A DNA stretch of 62,746 bases from Actinomycetota bacterium (GTDB lineage: Bacteria; Actinomycetota; Actinomycetes; Streptosporangiales; Streptosporangiaceae), in contig PLRW01000247.1 in NCBI GenBank assembly GCA_003164955.1, positions 1 to 62,746 of the forward strand, read 5' to 3'. Position numbers and translations under genes: made by a program. The stretch's first letter is position 1, and each line of letters begins with the position of its first letter. Shown in pieces: positions 8,383 to 16,119 of this stretch. Under the pieces are notes generated by a model. That model saw only the letters and a list, made by a program, of their open reading frames with translations. It did not search any database and was not told where the DNA came from.

Positions 8383-9088
8383 GGCTGGCCGCGGCGGCCA
8401 CTGGGGCCATGGCCGCCGGGTAGCCCTCGTCCAGCTCGACGGGGGCGCCGAGGGTCGCGGCCAGGGTCGCCGCGAACCGGCTGGCGGGCGCCATGCGCGC
8501 GACGCGGGCCGCCTCGGCGAGGGTGTCCACGTCCACCAGCTCGGGGGTCATGTGGATGCGCAGCCCCGCCTGGATCAGCCGGACAAGCTGGGCCCGGCCG
8601 GTGGACGGCTCCGACATGGGGACGCCCAGCGTCAGGTCGGGATCGGGCCGGCGCAGGCCGAGCATCCAGAAACCGCCGTCCTCGGCCGGCCCGAACGCGG
8701 CGTCGGCCATGGTGCGGGCCAGCGGCTCGGCGGCCGACTCGAGCAGGCCGGCGGTCACCTGCGGGGTATCCATGCCGATGAGCACGATCGGCACCGGGAG
8801 GGCCGCGTAGGCGTCCCACATCGCGGCGGCGATGCGCTCGTCGAGACCGGCGCCGCGCTGCGGGATCACGTCGAAGCCCTCCGGCAGCCAGGGCCCGGGA
8901 TCGCCGGCCAGGGCGAGGACACGGCGGATGACCCGGGTGCGCCGCACCGCGTCCAGCGTGTCGGCCAGGGCCGCCTCGGCCAGCGCGGCGGCCTCCCCGG
9001 GGGTGAACGGCGGCGTGAGCCTGGTCTTGACCCGGCCGGGGACCGGCTCCTTGGCCAGAACGAGCACCTGCGCCGCGAGATCGGTCAT
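8378..9088 (-). CDS. DUF2064 / TIGR04282-type nucleotidyl- or glycosyltransferase
   Basis: This 236-residue cytoplasmic protein belongs to the DUF2064 family, which has the GT-A fold of nucleotide-sugar transferases. It shows the family's KEPVPGRVKTRL motif near residue 13, the acidic IGMDTP motif near 103 and EDGGFWMLGL near 135. Relatives are annotated as glycosyltransferases of the arsenosugar type or as guanylyltransferase-like proteins, but the real substrate is unknown. Its ATG overlaps the stop of the upstream GT2 gene by four bases, so the two are co-translated. With the divergent epimerase and the nearby GT87 gene it probably serves synthesis of an envelope glycan. Confidence 0.85.
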   Translation of the reverse strand: MTDLAAQVLVLAKEPVPGRVKTRLTPPFTPGEAAALAEAALADTLDAVRRTRVIRRVLALAGDPGPWLPEGFDVIPQRGAGLDERIAAAMWDAYAALPVPIVLIGMDTPQVTAGLLESAAEPLARTMADAAFGPAEDGGFWMLGLRRPDPDLTLGVPMSEPSTGRAQLVRLIQAGLRIHMTPELVDVDTLAEAARVARMAPASRFAATLAATLGAPVELDEGYPAAMAPVAAAASR

Positions 9089-9735
9089 GATGCCAGCACC
9101 TTACGCATGTCACGGACGGTCCGCATCGTGCCGCCGACGGTCCCGGTAACCTTCGATTTCCCGGTACGCGGGTAGTACGGCACGTCGCGTTCGCTGACCC
9201 GCCAGCCCGCCTCCGCGGCGCGGACAACGGTCTCCAGCGGGTAGCCGAAGCGCCGGTCCGAGATCGGCAGGGCGAGCAGCGCCTCGCGCCGCGCGGCGCG
9301 CATCGGGCCGATGTCCCGGACGTGCACCCCGGACCGGCGGCGCAGCGCCGACGCGACGACCATGTTGCCCAGGCGAGCGTGCGGCGGCCAAGCGCCCGCG
9401 CCCTGCGGGCGGCGCCGCCCGAGGGCCAGATCGGCCCGGTCGTGACAGACTAGATCCGAGACGATGGGCAGGTCCGCCGGGTCCAGCGACCCGTCGGCGT
9501 CCATGAAGCACACCACGTCGTGCTTGGCGGCGTCCAGCCCGGCGTGGCAGGCCGCGCCGTAACCCCGCTGCGGCACGTGGACCACGGTCGCGCCGTGGTC
9601 CGCGGCGATCACCGGGGAGCCGTCGGTGGAGCCGTTGTCCGCCACAATCGGCCGGTAGCCGGACGGCATTCTCGACAGCAGCCAGGGCAGCGCACCCGCC
9701 TCGTTGAGACACGGCAGGACAACATCGATCTCCAT
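9085..9735 (-). CDS. Family 2 glycosyltransferase
   Basis: This 216-residue enzyme should transfer a sugar from a nucleotide donor, probably to a lipid or glycan acceptor on the inner face of the membrane. It begins MEIDVVLPCLNEAGALPWLL, the typical GT2 N-terminus. The ADNGSTDGSP loop and the metal-binding CFMDADGSLDP motif (about residue 80-90) are present, and RRSGVHVRDIGPMRAARRE lies in the acceptor half. It has no transmembrane helix, unlike DPM-type synthases with tails. The ATG at 9735 was chosen because family similarity starts there; no clear ribosome site precedes it, and longer in-frame starts exist upstream. It is first in a two-gene operon with the DUF2064 gene. Confidence 0.87.
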   Translation of the reverse strand: MEIDVVLPCLNEAGALPWLLSRMPSGYRPIVADNGSTDGSPVIAADHGATVVHVPQRGYGAACHAGLDAAKHDVVCFMDADGSLDPADLPIVSDLVCHDRADLALGRRRPQGAGAWPPHARLGNMVVASALRRRSGVHVRDIGPMRAARREALLALPISDRRFGYPLETVVRAAEAGWRVSERDVPYYPRTGKSKVTGTVGGTMRTVRDMRKVLAS

Positions 9736-9848
9736 GGCCGAGACACTACGTCCGTGACAGGCCGCGAGCGGGAGGAAAGCCCTTACGAAGCGGTGACGGG
9801 AGGCTACGACCCGATTCCACCGCGACGGCCACATGCTTGGCTCCTAGC

Positions 9849-10940
9849 ATGCGGGTACTGGTAACCGGCGCGGCCGGATTCATCGGATCACACATCCTGG
9901 AGGCCGCGCGCGGCCTCGGCTACGAGGTGCGCGGCTTTGACTCGCTCACGCCGGCCGTGCACGACGGCATGCCCGCCTACATCCCCGATGACACGGACAT
10001 GGTCGTGGCGGACGTCCGTGACGCGGGCGCGGTCACCCGGGCCCTGGACGGCGTGGACGTGGTATGCCACCAGGCCGCGCTGGTCGGTCTCGGGGTCGAC
10101 CTGTCGGACCTGCCCGGCTACTGCGACGTGAACATCACCGGCACGGCCACGCTGCTGAACGCCATGGGCCAGGCCGGCGTCCAGCGCCTGGTGCTCGCGT
10201 CCTCCATGGTGGTGTACGGCGAGGGCGCCTACGACTGCGCCCGCCATGGCCGCGTCCGGCCGGCCCCGCGGGCCCGCGACGACCTGGCCGCCGGGCAGTT
10301 CGAGCCGCGCTGCCCTCAGTGCGGGGAGGCGCTGGTCACCGCGACCGTCACCGAGGACGCCGCGATGGATCCGCGCAACGCCTACGCGGCCAGCAAGCTC
10401 GCCCAGGAGCATCTGGCCGCCACGTGGGCCCGCCTCACCGGGGGCCGTTCGGTCGCGCTGCGCTACCACAACGTGTACGGCCCGAGGATGCCGCGGGACA
10501 CCCCGTATTCCGGCGTAGCGGCGATCTTCCGGTCCGCGCTGGAGAAGGGCGCCGCGCCGCAGGTTTTCGAAGACGGCCGCCAGCAGCGCGACTTCGTGCA
10601 CGTCACCGACGTGGCCGCGGCCAACCTCCTCGCACTGGCCGCGACGGAGGAGGGCTCGCAGGTCCCGGCAGGCAGCGCGCACAGCTACAACGTCGCGAGC
10701 GGCCATCCGCACACGGTCGGGGAGATGGCGGCGGCGCTAGCGGGTGAATTCGGCGGCGGTCTGATGCCAGAAGTTACCGGGAACTTCCGGCTCGGTGACG
10801 TCCGGCACATCGTGGCTTCCCCGGCCGCCGCCGAGCAAGGCCTGGGATTCCGGGCACGGGTCGGGTTCAGCGAGGGGATCGCGGAGTTCGCCAGGGCCCC
10901 GCTGCGCGAACCCGCCCGCGTCCCCGCCACCCTGAGCTAG
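9849..10940 (+). CDS. NAD-dependent epimerase/dehydratase with zinc-ribbon-like insert
   Basis: This 363-residue extended short-chain dehydrogenase probably epimerises or dehydrates a nucleotide sugar. The NAD site TGAAGFIGSH is at residues 7-16 and the catalytic YAASK is near residue 180, with the usual SSMVVYGEG strand before it. An insert between these (DCARHG ... CPQCG, about 133-165) has three or four Cys/His in a metal-binding arrangement. I chose the ATG at 9849 because the Rossmann strand MRVLVTG begins there. It diverges from the GT2-DUF2064 pair across about 110 bases, so donor synthesis and transfer are probably co-regulated. Confidence 0.88.
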   Translation: MRVLVTGAAGFIGSHILEAARGLGYEVRGFDSLTPAVHDGMPAYIPDDTDMVVADVRDAGAVTRALDGVDVVCHQAALVGLGVDLSDLPGYCDVNITGTATLLNAMGQAGVQRLVLASSMVVYGEGAYDCARHGRVRPAPRARDDLAAGQFEPRCPQCGEALVTATVTEDAAMDPRNAYAASKLAQEHLAATWARLTGGRSVALRYHNVYGPRMPRDTPYSGVAAIFRSALEKGAAPQVFEDGRQQRDFVHVTDVAAANLLALAATEEGSQVPAGSAHSYNVASGHPHTVGEMAAALAGEFGGGLMPEVTGNFRLGDVRHIVASPAAAEQGLGFRARVGFSEGIAEFARAPLREPARVPATLS

Positions 10941-10970
10941 CGCCCGCCCCCCCGAGCGGTTTCCCATGAT

Positions 10971-11011
10971 CGTGGCGACTTTTCCGTAGTATCCGCGGAA
11001 GAGTCGCCACG
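10971..11011 (+). terminator. Hairpin after the epimerase gene
   Basis: CGTGGCGACTTTTCCG (10971-10986) pairs with CGGAAGAGTCGCCACG (10996-11011) with a single mismatch, 30 bases after the stop codon. Confidence 0.7.
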
Positions 11012-11090
11012 AAACCAGCCATACGGTGATCTCGACCTCACGGCAGCCCTACAGGTCACGTCTGTCCCGGGCGTGGCGGGGGCGCCCTTT

Positions 11091-11154
11091 TTGGGCAGCG
11101 CTTTCCGCACATAGAGCAGCGCTTTCCGCACATAGAGCGGAAAGCGCTGCCCAA
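11091..11154. repeat. Tandem plus inverted repeat that can form alternative hairpins
   Basis: A 21-base unit containing AGCGCTTTCCGCACATAGA occurs twice in tandem (11095-11138), followed by its inverse. TTGGGCAGCGCTTTCCGC (11091-11108) pairs perfectly over 18 bases with GCGGAAAGCGCTGCCCAA (11137-11154). The middle copy can form a shorter stem with the same right arm. The element lies between the converging epimerase and histidine-kinase genes and most likely ends transcription in both directions. The duplication of one arm is unusual. Confidence 0.6.
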
Positions 11155-11183
11155 GTCGGTGGAAACCTGCGCGGAGGCAGAGG

Positions 11184-12428
11184 CTAGCTGGCGGCGACGG
11201 CGCGCTGGTGCGGGGCGGCCGCGCGGGGCGTGGCCGGGGCGACCGGCCGGGCCAGCGGCAGCCGGATCAGGAACTGGCAGCCCGGCCCGGCGTTGCGCAC
11301 GGCGATCTGGCCCGAGTGCGCCTCGACGATCCCGCGGGCGATGCTGAGCCCCAGCCCGGCGCCCTCCTGGGGACCGGGCGTGCGGGCCGCCTCACCCCGG
11401 AAGGCGACGTCGAAGACCCGCGGCAGGTCCTGCGGCGGGATGCCGCCGCAGGCGTCGGACACGCTGAAGTGCGCCATGCCCTCCTGAACGTCACCCAGGA
11501 CCTCGACCGTCCCGTCGGCCGGGGTGTGCCGGATCGCGTTGATGATCAGGTTGCGCAGCGCCCGCCCGAACTCGGCTGGATCGGCGTAGATCGGCATGCC
11601 GCGGACCGCGGACCCGGCCAGCCGGACGCCCTTGGCCCGGGCCACCGGCTCGGCGCTGGCGAGGACCTCGGCGACCAGATCGTCGAGCCCCACCATGCGG
11701 CGGGACAGCCGCAGCGCGCCCGCGTGGATCCGGGACAGCTCGAACAGGTCGTCGATCATGACGGACAGGCGGTCCGTTTCCCGCCGGATCTGGGTGTGAT
11801 AGCTGCTGACCTCGCGCGGATCGATGACCACCTGGTCTTCCAGGGCCTCGGCCATCGCGCGGAGCCCGGCCAGCGGGGTGCGCAGGTCATGGCTGACCCA
11901 GGCGACCAGCTCGCGGCGGCTCGCTTCCAGCGCACGCTCGCGGTTCCGGGCCTGCGCCAGCCGCTCATGCGCGGCGGCCAGGCCGTCGGACAGCCCGGCC
12001 AGCTCGGCGGGCAGCGGCGTCGACGGCGGGATATACAGGCCGCTATCGCCCACCTTCTGCACCGAGGTGAGGAGCTGCCGGCTGGCCTTGGTGAGCCGCC
12101 GGCCGATCAGCATGGCCACGGCGAACCCGGCCAGTCCCGCGATGGCGATCAGCTCCAGCATGACCTCACGGTCCCCGGAGTTGCCCACCATGATCACGGT
12201 GATGCCGCCGACCCCGGCGATGGACGTCACCACGGTCACGCCCGAGATGAGCGCGAGCATCGAGCCGATGGAATGGCGCGCGAGCGCGCGCAGCGCGATG
12301 ATCCCGACGATCGTGGTGACGGCCCCGATAATGGCCGCGGTGATGAGGACGTTGACCAAGTCGGAAACTTGCACGCCTGGCATGACGTCGCCGGGCGCCG
12401 CGAGGACACCCGGCGCAGCAAGGGCCAT
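11184..12428 (-). CDS. Sensor histidine kinase
   Basis: This 414-residue membrane kinase should sense a signal and phosphorylate the response regulator encoded just before it. Two or three hydrophobic segments (about 25-48, 57-80 and 92-110) are joined by very short loops, so there is almost no extracellular sensing domain; the signal may come from the membrane. A HAMP-like linker precedes the H-box WVSHDLRTPLAG with phospho-acceptor His180. The ATP-binding domain has NLIINAIRHT (N-box), DACGGIPP (G1) and GAGLGLSIARGIVEAHSG (G2). Its start overlaps the response-regulator stop by one base (ATGA), so the pair is translationally coupled. Confidence 0.92.
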   Translation of the reverse strand: MALAAPGVLAAPGDVMPGVQVSDLVNVLITAAIIGAVTTIVGIIALRALARHSIGSMLALISGVTVVTSIAGVGGITVIMVGNSGDREVMLELIAIAGLAGFAVAMLIGRRLTKASRQLLTSVQKVGDSGLYIPPSTPLPAELAGLSDGLAAAHERLAQARNRERALEASRRELVAWVSHDLRTPLAGLRAMAEALEDQVVIDPREVSSYHTQIRRETDRLSVMIDDLFELSRIHAGALRLSRRMVGLDDLVAEVLASAEPVARAKGVRLAGSAVRGMPIYADPAEFGRALRNLIINAIRHTPADGTVEVLGDVQEGMAHFSVSDACGGIPPQDLPRVFDVAFRGEAARTPGPQEGAGLGLSIARGIVEAHSGQIAVRNAGPGCQFLIRLPLARPVAPATPRAAAPHQRAVAAS

Positions 12429-13153
12429 CAGGCTGCCTCGGGCTCGTAGCGGTAGCCCACGCCCCAGACGGTGACGATCCGGCGCGGCAGCGTCGGGTCC
12501 GACTCAAGCTTCTCGCGGAGCCGGCGGACGTGCACGGTGACCGTGGAGGTGTCGCCGAACGTCCAGCTCCACACCTGGTTGAGCAGCTGCTCGCGGGTGA
12601 AGGCCTTGCGCGGGTGCTGCATCAGGAAGACCAGCAGGTCGTATTCGCGCGAGGTCAGGGACAGCAGCGTGCCGCCCACCCGGACCTCGTGCGCGGTCAG
12701 GTCGACCGAAAGATCGCCGTCCGCGATCACGCCCTCGGGCTGCGAGTCCGGCAGGCCGGTACCGCGGGCGCGGCGCAGCACGGAACGCACCCGAAGCGCC
12801 AGCTCACGCGGGCTGAACGGCTTGGTCACGTAGTCATCGGCACCCGTCTCGAAGCCGACGAGACGGTCCGTCTCGTCGCCCAGCGCGGTCAGCATGACCA
12901 CCGGGATGGGCCACCGCGCGCGGAGCCGGCGGCACACCTCGAGACCGTCGATGCCGGGCAGCATGAGGTCAAGGACGACCAGGTCGGGTGGCTCCTCAGC
13001 CACCCGGCGAAGCGCCTCCTGCCCGTCACGCACGCATTCGACGTGGTGCCCGTCGCGGACCAGGTACCGTCCCACGACGTCCGCGACGGTCGGATCATCG
13101 TCGACGACTACGATCCGGCCGGGCGGATCGGGGTTATTTACCGCGGCCACCAT
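12428..13153 (-). CDS. OmpR/PhoB-family response regulator
   Basis: This 241-residue DNA-binding regulator has a receiver domain (about 13-125) and a winged-helix output domain (about 145-238). The acidic pocket is DDD at 18-20, the phosphorylated Asp is D62 in VVLDLMLPG, and T89 and K111 complete the active site. The C-terminal TVTVHVRRLREKLE and VWGVGYRYE segments are the recognition helix and wing. The ATG follows GGAGG by about ten bases. It is the first gene of a two-gene operon with the kinase. The adjacent glycan genes and the methyltransferase are plausible targets. Confidence 0.93.
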   Translation of the reverse strand: MVAAVNNPDPPGRIVVVDDDPTVADVVGRYLVRDGHHVECVRDGQEALRRVAEEPPDLVVLDLMLPGIDGLEVCRRLRARWPIPVVMLTALGDETDRLVGFETGADDYVTKPFSPRELALRVRSVLRRARGTGLPDSQPEGVIADGDLSVDLTAHEVRVGGTLLSLTSREYDLLVFLMQHPRKAFTREQLLNQVWSWTFGDTSTVTVHVRRLREKLESDPTLPRRIVTVWGVGYRYEPEAA

Positions 13154-13237
13154 GTCGCTACGGCCTCCCGTCCAAGGTTGTTGTGTCCTTCACGTTAAAG
13201 CCATAACACGTCCGGCGGGGGCCAACTGGTTCAAATC

Positions 13238-13264
13238 CGTCACAGCTCCGTAAGCTCCGTGACG
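13238..13264. promoter_or_regulatory. Possible binding site in the promoter of the two-component operon
   Basis: CGTCAC (13238-13243) and GTGACG (13259-13264) are inverted around two direct copies of AGCTCC spaced nine bases apart. It lies about 85 bases upstream of the response-regulator start. Direct repeats of this spacing suit OmpR-type regulators, so autoregulation is possible. The rest of 13154-13465 contains a three-copy GGCCGGGTG microrepeat (about 13358-13385) and no gene. Confidence 0.3.
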
Positions 13265-13465
13265 ATCATCTGAACGGCCAGCCTGCCAGGCTGTTTGTGG
13301 TGAAGACTTCCGGGGGTGGCGTGGTGCGCTCGGGGCTGGCTCGGTCGGGCGGCTGAGCGGCCGGGTGGCCGGGTGGCCGGGTGGCCCGCCAATGATTACC
13401 CAAGCCTGGGCGCCAATGTAACGGCGCGCAGGCGAAACCGCGTGTCCTTCTAGGGAGGAGACCGC

Positions 13466-14320
13466 GTGCTCGGCGAACTTTACGAGGCGGCGCTGGCCGG
13501 TGCCGTGCAGGCCGAGGTCGAACACGCCGACGGCAGCCGCATGCCCCTGGCGGTCGATCAGTGGCTGGACGCGGCGCCAGGCGACACGTCACTCGTCGAC
13601 CGCTGCCACGGGCCCACACTCGACGTGGGCTCCGGGCCGGGACGGCTGACGGTGGCGCTCGCCGAGCGCGGTGTCCCGGCCCTGGGCATCGACGTCACGC
13701 CCTACGCGGTCAAGATCGCGCAATCATCCGGCGCGCTCGCGATGCTCCGCGACGTGTTCGGGCACGTCCCGGGGGCCGGCCGCTGGATGACGGTCCTGCT
13801 GGCCGACGGGAACATCGGGATCGGCGGTGACCCGGCCGCGCTGCTGCAACGGGTGAGCGAACTGCTCGCGCGCGGCGGGCATGCCCTCGTGGAGGTGCAG
13901 CCGCCGGGCGTTCCGCTCCGCTGTGAGAACGTCCGGCTGCGCCGGGAAGGCTCCGCGGGCGCGTGGTTCCCGTGGGCCTATGTGGGCGCGGACCAGATCG
14001 GTGACGTCGCGCGCAGCGCCGGCCTGACCCTGGAAGAGACGTGGACCGCGAGCGGCCGCTGGTTCGCCGCGCTCGGCTGCCAGGCACCCGCCGTCCCGTC
14101 GGTGGTCACGTTCACCGCCGGGGCGCTGGCCCCCGGGGCCGACACTGCCGAGGCCGCCTATTCCGGCACCGGCACCGGCACCGGCACGGGCGCCGGCTAC
14201 GCGGGCAAGTACGCGGACAAGTACGCGGGCACCGCCGGGGATGAGCCGGCCGATATCGCCGCCGAAGAGCAGGTCGCAGTCTTAACGATCGATTACCGCA
14301 TGCGGCAGACAGGCCCGTGA
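13466..14320 (+). CDS. Class I SAM-dependent methyltransferase
   Basis: This 284-residue cytoplasmic protein has the SAM-binding motif LDVGSGPGRLTVAL near residues 51-64 and the acidic post-I strand ALGIDVTPYAV. The GTG start follows GGGAGGAG by six bases. After the core domain (about 1-215) comes a low-complexity tail with GTGTGTG and YAGKYADKYAG repeats, produced by a GGCACC hexanucleotide repeat at about 14165-14190. The substrate is unknown. It lies 27 bases before the GT87 gene in the same direction and is followed by the molybdopterin oxidoreductase, so the three probably form one operon. Confidence 0.85.
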   Translation: MLGELYEAALAGAVQAEVEHADGSRMPLAVDQWLDAAPGDTSLVDRCHGPTLDVGSGPGRLTVALAERGVPALGIDVTPYAVKIAQSSGALAMLRDVFGHVPGAGRWMTVLLADGNIGIGGDPAALLQRVSELLARGGHALVEVQPPGVPLRCENVRLRREGSAGAWFPWAYVGADQIGDVARSAGLTLEETWTASGRWFAALGCQAPAVPSVVTFTAGALAPGADTAEAAYSGTGTGTGTGAGYAGKYADKYAGTAGDEPADIAAEEQVAVLTIDYRMRQTGP

Positions 14321-14347
14321 CCAGTACCGCGATGGCAGCGTAGAAGC

Positions 14348-16039
14348 ATGAGTGCGAAGCTTCGGGTCGGCGCGGTCATCGCGGCTCTGGTGATGATCTG
14401 CGGTCTGGTATTCCTCATCATCCGGCCGAGCGCCGACCCGTTCCCGATTCAGGCCCTGCCGCTCGTGGTGGCGGCCTGGATGCTGTTCGCCGTCGCGGCG
14501 TGGCTGCTGCGCGGCATCTCGGTGCGCTGGTCGGTTGCCCTCATCATCATCGGCGGGATCATCATCCAGGTCGTGGCGATGTCGGCGCCGCCGCAGCAGA
14601 GCGACGACCTGTACCGCTATATATGGGATGGCCGCGTGCAGGCGGCCGGCATCGACCCGTACGCCTTCGTCCCCTCCGCATCCCAGCTCGCGCACCTGCG
14701 CGACCCCTTCCTGTGGACCGCCGCCCGGGCGAGTTCCCCGTATCCGCACTGCGTCTGGCCGGGCGCCGTGCTCCCCGGCCACCCGGCCAGCTTGCTGACC
14801 CCGGGCTGCACCCGGATCAACCGCCCGACCGTGCCGACCATCTACCCGCCGGTCGCGGAGGCCTACTTCTTGGCTCTGCACTACGTCACCCCGGTGAGGG
14901 CCGGGTCCACCCCGGTGCAGGCCGCGGCAGGCGCCATCGCCGTACTGGTGACGCTGGTGCTGCTGGCCGGGCTCCGCTGGCTGGGCCGTGACCTGCGGTG
15001 GGCGGCGCTGTGGGCGTGGTGCCCGACGGTCGCCCTGGAGGCGGGCAACAGCGCGCACGTGGACGTGCTCGCGGTCCTGATCACGGCGGTGGCGCTGCTC
15101 GTCCTGGCCCGGCCGGACGGCGGGCGCCGGGGCGCGCTGCTGGGTGGCGCGCTGCTCGGTCTGGCCATCGCGACCAAGATGACCCCCGTCCTCGCGGGTC
15201 CCGCCGTGCTGCGGCGCCGCGGGTGGGCCGTTATCGTCGCCGCGGCCGGCGCCGTCGCGGCCGTCTACCTGCCGCACGTGCTGGCCGTCGGCAGCAAGGT
15301 CATCGGGTTCCTGCCGGGCTACCTGCAGCAGGAGGGGTACAGCAGCGGTGAGCGCTTCGCGATCATCGGGTTGTTCACGACCGGCCATCTGGCCATTGCC
15401 ATCGCCATCGCCATCCTCGGGGTAACCGGCCTGGCCGTGCTTCGCTTCTCTGACCCGGACCACCCCTGGCGCGGCGCGGTCGTGATGACCGGCGTGGCCC
15501 TGGCCGTGACCACGCCGAACTACCAGTGGTACGCGATTCTCCTGGTCATGCTGGTGGTGCTGGACGGCCGGCCGGAGTGGCTGGCGTTCGTGGCCGGCAG
15601 CTACCTCGCGGCCGAGCCCCACCTGGGCCGGTGGCGGACCATCCACCACTCGCAGGCGGTCGGGTACGGGCTGGCGGCCCTCTTCGTGGGCCTCGTCTGG
15701 ATCGTACGGCTGGTCATCACGCGTAACCCGCGCCTGATCGCCGCGGAGACGCCCGGCGATGCTTCCGCCGAGGCCGCCGTCCCCGCCGCTGCCGCGGTAG
15801 CCCCCGTCCTCGCGGATAACGTCCTCGCGGATAACGTCCCCGCGGGTGCCGGCGCCCCGGCCGGGAACGAGATGGTGGGCGCGATGACCTCCGCTGGTGC
15901 ACCGGCCGCCTCCGAGGTAGCTGCCCCGGCGCCGCTATCGCAGCGGAAACGACCGACGGCCGGAGCCGTGGCCACCGGCGAGCGGATGGCCAACGCGCCG
16001 CGGCGGCACGAGATCATCCCGACCATCACCCGCCAGTAG
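14348..16039 (+). CDS. GT87/DUF2029-type polyprenol-phosphate-mannose-dependent glycosyltransferase
   Basis: This 563-residue polytopic membrane protein has about ten to twelve hydrophobic helices between residues 7 and 460. Such C-fold enzymes add mannose or arabinose from polyprenyl phosphate donors on the outer face of the membrane. The acidic loop after the second or third helix (SDDLYRYIWDGR, about 90-101) is the expected catalytic site. The C-terminal 110 residues are an Ala/Pro-rich tail with a VLADNVLADN micro-repeat, probably cytoplasmic. The ATG was chosen as the first start after the methyltransferase. With the GT2, DUF2064 and epimerase genes it indicates synthesis of a surface glycan or lipoglycan. 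Confidence 0.82.
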   Translation: MSAKLRVGAVIAALVMICGLVFLIIRPSADPFPIQALPLVVAAWMLFAVAAWLLRGISVRWSVALIIIGGIIIQVVAMSAPPQQSDDLYRYIWDGRVQAAGIDPYAFVPSASQLAHLRDPFLWTAARASSPYPHCVWPGAVLPGHPASLLTPGCTRINRPTVPTIYPPVAEAYFLALHYVTPVRAGSTPVQAAAGAIAVLVTLVLLAGLRWLGRDLRWAALWAWCPTVALEAGNSAHVDVLAVLITAVALLVLARPDGGRRGALLGGALLGLAIATKMTPVLAGPAVLRRRGWAVIVAAAGAVAAVYLPHVLAVGSKVIGFLPGYLQQEGYSSGERFAIIGLFTTGHLAIAIAIAILGVTGLAVLRFSDPDHPWRGAVVMTGVALAVTTPNYQWYAILLVMLVVLDGRPEWLAFVAGSYLAAEPHLGRWRTIHHSQAVGYGLAALFVGLVWIVRLVITRNPRLIAAETPGDASAEAAVPAAAAVAPVLADNVLADNVPAGAGAPAGNEMVGAMTSAGAPAASEVAAPAPLSQRKRPTAGAVATGERMANAPRRHEIIPTITRQ

Positions 16040-16119
16040 CGGGCCCCGCTTCCTTACCGGTCGGTTACCGGTCGGCCGGGAACCGGGCCATGGCGGCCTG
16101 GTCAGGGCAAATTGGAAGC

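Noticed and set aside
14165..14190. GGCACC hexanucleotide repeat as a phase-variable switch
   Set aside because: Six-base units keep the reading frame whatever their number, so copy change would not switch the gene off.
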